Assembly (NCBI RefSeq): GCF_900497805.2
Contig: NW_020954610.1
Span: 35,742,835-35,806,834 of the forward strand
Length of the DNA stretch: 64,000 nucleotides
DNA from: Vombatus ursinus
Taxonomy: Eukaryota > Chordata > Mammalia > Diprotodontia > Vombatidae
Reading direction: 5' to 3'
Positions 59,101-64,000 of the stretch are shown here, in pieces; the stretch's first letter is position 1; the number at the start of each line of letters is the position of its first letter. The position numbers were made by a program, and so were the translations under genes. The notes under the pieces were generated by a model. The model was not told where the DNA came from. It worked only from the letters and a program-made list of their open reading frames with translations, and made no database searches.

Positions 59101-59111
59101 AGGAGACCTAG

Positions 59112-59288
59112 AGGGGCAGCTAGGTGGTGCTGTTGATAGAGCACTGGCCCTGGAGTCAGGAGGACCTCAATTCAAATCCAGCCTCAGACACATAACACTT
59201 ACTAGATGTGTAACCCCAATTGTCTCACATAAAAAAGAAAAGAAAAGAAAAAAGAAAATGAAGGACAAACAACAAACAAGTATTTGAG
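59112..59288 (+). mobile_element. tRNA-derived SINE, first unit of a two-SINE array
   Basis: Head GGGGCAGCTAGGTGGTGCTG, shortened end (the CTGGGCAAGTCACTT segment is missing), A/G-rich tail, then a 48-bp linker before the second SINE. The left copy of the outer duplication, AGGAGACCTAG, is at 59101-59111. Confidence 0.85.
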
Positions 59289-59434
59289 GGAGCAGCTAGG
59301 TGGTGCAGTGGATAGAGCTCCTGTCTTGGAGTCAGGAGGCCCTGAGTTCAAATCTGCCCTCAGGCACTTGACACTTACTAGCTGTGTGACTCTGGGCAAG
59401 TCACTTACCCCAGATTGCCTCACCAAAAAAAAAA
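59289..59434 (+). mobile_element. tRNA-derived SINE, second unit of a two-SINE array
   Basis: Head AGCAGCTAGGTGGTGCAGTG and A tail. The right copy of the outer duplication, AGGAGACCTAG, follows at 59435-59445. No separate duplication for this unit is evident. Confidence 0.85.
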
Positions 59435-59449
59435 AGGAGACCTAGGTTC

Positions 59450-59760
59450 AAATTCTACTTCTGACACTTAACCTAGTTTTGTAACTCTGAGGATATCACT
59501 TTATCTCTCTGTTAATCTCACGCTGTTGATTTCCTGGAACTTAGCTTTTGAGTTATAGAGTTGTCATCTGCATTGGTGAAGTGAGTTCCCACACCCTGAG
59601 TTCCTTAGACTGAGTCTCAATTTCCTTAACTGTAAAATGGGGATAATAATTCCTACAAGTTCCCACTTCACAGAGTTGCTGGTGAGGCTCTAATGGGATA
59701 ATTTATCTATAGTATTTGCAATCTATACAAGTGTCAGTTATTAATATCCTAGAGAGTAAT
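59450..59760 (+). mobile_element. MIR/THER-type SINE
   Basis: 'gactgagtctcaatttccttaactgtaaaatggggataataattcc' and 'agagttgctggtgaggctctaatgggataa' in SINE order. Confidence 0.6.
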
Positions 59761-60995
59761 AAGGATCATTCATATAAAAGCTTTTGTTGGTGAGATCTGG
59801 GAATATTCTAGCCCCAAAGTGGACCACATTCTGCCTGACAAAGATCCACTTGAATTGTACTCCATAAGAGCAGTGGGCCAGGTCTGTAATTCAGCCTCCG
59901 CCTTTCTGGGCTCAACCCAGCCCTGGAACAATATGCACAGTTCTCTGAGTTGTAACCCCAGACCTTGAGATAAATAATTAATGGGGGGTCTACTTAATGA
60001 CAATAATACCTGGCCCCATGCAACATTGATCAGCTTCTTGGGTTAGCAATTAGATCAAGAGAGTTTCTTAGGCTTTGAAAAAAGCTTTCACAGTTAGTTG
60101 AGGGAGCACACTTTGGCATAACAAAATAGACAATTTACTCATAACACATGATACAATCTTGATTACACAGTGAGTTCCCGTATATACTCTGCTATCTTGG
60201 ACACTTCCTTAATCCAGGAATGAATGCTATACCCCTTGTTGAACTTTGGGTTTGCTAAGCGCAAACTTTCATTTTGGATATGATAAGAACTATCACTTTC
60301 CTGGTTAAATATAAAACTTTTCATAATCATCATTCAGTGCAAATTAGAAACACGTCCTGGTGTTCTGCACATTTTTTGCTAGAAATTTCAGAGATGAATG
60401 AAAACTTCTCCTTAATCATCTCCATAGTATTATTATTTTTTCTGTGGAATTCCCATGATAGTAAGAAGCCAGTTACACTAGTGTAACCTAGAAATTCAAA
60501 TTGAGTGAAGTACTTCTAGCAAAATTTTATTATAACTACAGGGAAGAGAGAGGCTAATGAATTTCCTCGGTATTTCCCCATTGCTAAGAAGATGCAAAAA
60601 CAAAAAGAGGAATGGGAGATTTACAAAAGGAATGCCATTGTTTATTCTTATTTTTATTTCAAGTCTATGGCATAAAGTTGGGGATGTACCAAAGCAAACA
60701 AAACAAAAAAAGCACCCCTTCCTCTTCCCACCATGAATAACCCATTTTATGGTGTCTCTATAGACAGAGGTTTAGTGTGAACAGCCCTTGGAGCTAGGTA
60801 ACCAGGGGTGTAATTACTATATGGGGAAAGGCTATAACCCTGAACTTGAGATCATGAAAGAAGGACCCAGGTGTCAGGCTACAGGGGCCCCAGTAATTAC
60901 ACAGCACAATACTATGAAATTAGACAAGAGGATTTTAGCCCTGAAGTCTCTTTCAGCAAAAGTTTACCAGTCTGTGCCACAAAGAAGGCGGTGGG

Positions 60996-60997
<2 letters not shown>

Positions 60998-61045
<48 letters not shown>
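60998..61045. repeat. (GT)n microsatellite
   Basis: About 23 uninterrupted GT units. Confidence 0.95.
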
Positions 61046-61046
<1 letters not shown>

Positions 61047-61149
61047 CCTGCTCAGGTGATTTTGTTTCATGGTTCAGTGGAAAAAGCCCTGGTTCATCCT
61101 AATCTCCTGCCACAGTGATGATGGACTCAAGATACAGAGACATACGTTT

Positions 61150-61330
61150 CTGCGCATTTTTTTCAGGAATCCCAATTCAGGAATTTGTTTTGGGTGATCT
61201 CCTATGTTTTATATAACGATTTTCTTTCTTCTTTTTTCCCTCCCAATGGAGGGGTGGAGGTGGAAGGGAGAAAAAAATAAATGCACATTAATGGGTGGGA
61301 GGGAGAGGATTTAAAAAAAAATTTTTTTAA
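61150..61330 (+). repeat. Unclassified repeat, related copy
   Basis: Same order of motifs as 62180-62335, ending 'aataaatgcacattaatgggtggg'. Confidence 0.4.
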
Positions 61331-61520
61331 ATAGCACTGGCAGTAGAATTAGAGGACTTAGGCCCAAATGCTTCTTTTGACACTTTCTTATTATTCATCC
61401 TAAAGCAAGTCATTTAACCTCCCTGGGCCTCAGTTTCCACATCCATAAAATGTGGGGGATAGGAGAATTGGACTATTTGGCTTCTAAGGACCCTTCCAAT
61501 TTTAGGTCTATGATGCTATC
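61330..61520 (+). mobile_element. MIR/THER-type SINE
   Basis: 'aaagcaagtcatttaacctccctgggcctcagtttccacatcc', then 'cttctaaggacccttccaattttaggtctatgatgc'. Confidence 0.72.
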
Positions 61521-61864
61521 ATAGCCTCTTGGGAAAAATGGAGATGGCCCAAAAAGTGATGTCTTGGCACCTCCCTTTTTAAAAATTTATTGTGTAAGCA
61601 GTTTATTTCATTTCACCTCTTTATAATCTCTGCTGTGATTATGACCATTACTAAAAGCATAAATTGTACAAAGCATTTTGGTAAAAGCTATGAGGGGTAC
61701 AAAACAGTATGTTCCTGCTTTAAATAAATTTCTACTCTAGTTGAAGAAAAAAGACATAAACAATAGAAAAGAAAACAACATAAGGCAATATATGCTAAGT
61801 GCCAATGTAGAAATTCATGGGATCTTAAACTTGAAATAGAGCTTAGAAATTATCTTGCCTGAGA

Positions 61865-62020
61865 TTCTTAACTTTTTGGATGTCAAATTGATGGACTTCT
61901 TTTCAGAAAAATGTTTTTAATGCATAAATTACATATATAAGGTGACAAAGGAAACCAATTTTATTTACAGCAATCAAAATATTTTTAAGATAAAATTTTA
62001 ATATAAGTCCCAGAGCCCCT
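61865..62020. mobile_element. hAT-like MITE fragment
   Basis: 'gattcttaactttttggatgtcaaattgatggacttctttt' and 'tttaatgcataaattac' resemble the family above, in the orientation of the 113-353 copy. Confidence 0.5.
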
Positions 62021-62179
62021 GAAATCATTCTGTTCAACTTTGAAAGACTAAAGAACTTAAGATAAATGCAGTGACCAACTAGGATTCCAGATGATGAAGA
62101 ATGCTCTCACCACTTGACAGAAAGGTGATGGATTCTTCAAGCTGCAGAATGAGACATACATTTTTCAACATGGACAAGA

Positions 62180-62335
62180 TAGGAATTAGTTTTGCTTCAC
62201 TATGCATATTTGTTGCAAGGGTTTTGTTTTTGCTTTTTTATTTTCCTTTAAATTGGGAGGGGTGCAGAAAACAAAATGAATGCTTGTTGATTGGGGAAGA
62301 AAATAAGAGTCTTAAAAGGGATTGGGAAATGTAGG
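62180..62335 (+). repeat. Unclassified repeat, related copy
   Basis: Same order of motifs as 43810-44120, ending 'gaatgcttgttgattgggg'. Confidence 0.45.
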
Positions 62336-62529
62336 TTGGTAAGTATCTTCAGCTGTACTGGTTTACAATTTGGTTTTTCAGTAACTCTTTTGACTAGTGT
62401 GAATTGAGTACCTAATCAGTAGATAGCATTATACTTGGTACTGAGTTGGGTAGGGAATGTTGGGGAGGAAAGGAGGAAACACAAAGGAAATGTGATTAAG
62501 CTGGCTACTAGTTCCTTGAAAGGTCCCCT

Positions 62530-62600
62530 TTCTTTGTATCCCTAGTGCTTGTCACAGTGCCTGACACATAGTAGGTACTTATTAAATTGACTTATTAAAT
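62530..62600 (+). mobile_element. L2 3' tail
   Basis: 'tttctttgtatccctagtgcttgtcacagtgcctgacacatagtaggtacttatta'. Confidence 0.7.
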
Positions 62601-62732
62601 TAAATTGTTGGCTGACTAAAAGGTCCCACTCTCTAGGAATTTGAATTTAATTGCAGACACAAGAAATAGATACTTCATTCTCAGTTTCTTAGGTATTTTC
62701 TCCACAGCCCAGCCTCTGCTGTGTTGGTCTAA

Positions 62733-62940
62733 CCAGGGTTTCTTTACCTGGGGTCTGAGAACATTTTTAAAAAATATTTTGATAACTGCATTTTAATATA
62801 ATGGGTTTTCTTTGTAATCCTTTGCTTTTCTTATTTTATGCATTTAAAAGCATTATTCTGAAGAAAGGAGTCCTTAGGCTTAACAGATTGCCAAATGACT
62901 ACATGATGTAAAAATGGCTAAGAACTCCTGCCAGAATGAA
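62733..62940. mobile_element. hAT-like MITE
   Basis: ACCAGGGTTTCTTTACCTGG at the left, GGCTAAGAACTCCTG at the right; middle 'gataactgcattttaatataatgggttttctttgtaatcc'. Confidence 0.65.
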
Positions 62941-62944
62941 CCTC

Positions 62945-63350
62945 TGCCCCAGGCTGCTATCCTGTCTCGTGCCTAACTCTCCCAAACCATTATTTCAGGA
63001 AAGGCCCTTCACTCCCCACTCTCCAGACATCTCCTATATAGCCTCATCTACTCTCTTGTTCCTATAGGAGCTGTCTTTTCCTCCCATATCTCTCCAAATA
63101 TTGAACCATGAACCATGATCGGATCAACTCCACCACTATTTCTGGATGAGGTATGTCAGTCTGTTCTGCTCTGGTCCCCACTCACTGTCCCTGTTACTTT
63201 CCTGACTCAAGTGGTACTTCCTGATCCCAGTACTTTTTTATGTGTTGTCTCCCCCATTAGAATGTAAACTCCCTGGGGACTATCTTTGCTTTTGGATTTC
63301 TGTCCCTAGTACTTGGCACATAGCAAGCGGTTAACAAAGGATTATGAACC
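62945..63350 (+). mobile_element. L2 ORF end and 3' tail
   Basis: A pyrimidine-rich stretch resembling the L2 ORF2 C-terminal part is followed by 'attagaatgtaaactccctggggactatctttgc' and 'ccctagtacttggcacatagcaag', the L2 end. Confidence 0.62.
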
Positions 63351-64000
63351 CCTACTGAAACTTATAGCTCATAAGAGTTGCCTGGGGTCACACAGCTCTC
63401 CTGGGTCAGAGGCAGGATTTAAACCTAGGTCTTCCTGACTTTAAAGTCATTTTGCCCCTCACAATGTTCGATGTTCTAATAAACTTACAGCCTTATAAAA
63501 TCAAAATAGTTTGCTGGTTTTGTAATAGAAGTAGTTTTGTAAGCTTTCAGTTGGCATCAGTGAAGAATATTTTCCACGTTTTTGTGCTAAGGCTAGTGAG
63601 ATCTGTGAAATGAAACAAACCACTTCAGTAAGCTCAGAGTAAAGCCTAACCAAGAAATCCAAGAATTGTTTGTAGCCACCTCAAATTCTTGGATTTGCCC
63701 TGAGCAAGGATGAAACAGGCTATGATATTTCACAAAATAAGAGAAAGCACTTTACAATCCCTGCTTTCAGGTATCCTTGTTTCCCATCATACACATAAAA
63801 TGCCAAAATGTCACCAACGTAACATTTTGAAACACATGTACATTATGAAGTCTATCTTACCCAGCATTCTAGTAGTATAATAGAAAGAATATTCTGAGGC
63901 ACCATTCATTTGGAAAAAGAAAATGATCATCTCCTTTACTTGCCCAGTTTGTTAGTTTGCAAACACACTGTACAGCAAACATTTATTTTATAGACATACA

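Larger units (their letters stand above)
53025..64000. other. TMC1 intron upstream of the 53024 exon (incomplete)
   Basis: The preceding exon should end with the region around VKCKPWKMEKKIEVLK; I searched the minus strand by eye and did not find it. Recognised content: a repeat fragment (56390-56520), an RTE-type LINE end (55590-55950), SINEs at 55325, 57185, 57486, 59112 and 59289, MIR-type SINEs (58915-59100, 59450-59760, 61330-61520), a (GT)n tract, hAT-like elements (61865-62020, 62733-62940) and L2 tails. About 53030-55240, 57700-58860 and 59770-60990 are unclassified. Confidence 0.75.

Overview
The window is vertebrate nuclear DNA, almost certainly from a marsupial and probably an Australian one. 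The evidence is a dense set of marsupial-type tRNA-derived SINEs (head motif GGCAGCTAGGTGG), MIR/THER-type CORE-SINEs, L2 and L1 LINEs, an RTE/BovB-like LINE tail, small hAT-type DNA elements and many microsatellites. There is no bacterial or viral gene organisation and no operon. The species-level guess rests on repeat style only.

The one host gene I can support is TMC1, the pore-forming subunit of the hair-cell mechanotransduction channel. It lies on the minus strand, so its 5' side is at high coordinates. Nine consecutive internal coding exons are visible: 53024-52934, 49748-49667, 39973-39867, 35961-35863, 26427-26285, 13291-13147, 11648-11454, 6611-6432 and 6120-5959. They join in frame with no gap (1204 nt, 401 complete codons) and correspond to roughly residues 122-522 of the ~760-residue human protein (numbering from memory). 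They cover the end of the cytosolic N-terminal region, transmembrane helices 1-5 and the loop up to the CWET...GQ signature. The start codon, the exons before 53024 and the exons after 5959 (TM6-TM10 and C-terminus) were not found here. Every donor begins GT and every acceptor ends AG; the weakest donor is GTTCGT after the 11648-11454 exon.

The rest is intron. From low to high coordinates: 1-5958 holds an hAT-like element, an L2 split by a younger repeat that itself carries a SINE, and further SINE/L2 pieces. 6612-11453 holds microsatellites, SINEs in both orientations and a long L2. 13292-26284 is mostly old SINE/L2 debris and unclassified sequence. 26428-35862 holds simple repeats and a decayed L1 (31570-33475) into which a polyadenylated retrocopy jumped, leaving a perfect 16-17 bp target duplication. 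35962-39866 is largely a decayed L2 reverse-transcriptase region. 39974-49666 contains a solo retroviral LTR (48593-49144) with a 6-bp target duplication. 53025-64000 holds an RTE-type LINE tail, several SINEs including a two-SINE array inside one target duplication, and L2 tails.

I found no convincing new biological system. The most useful leads are: inverted repeat copies bracketing two TMC1 exons (a possible circular-RNA arrangement); a LINE tail and a SINE tail in the same window that match each other; a fossil LTR promoter pointing antisense into the gene; and the weak GTTCGT donor. The short open reading frames elsewhere look like chance frames or frames through repeats.
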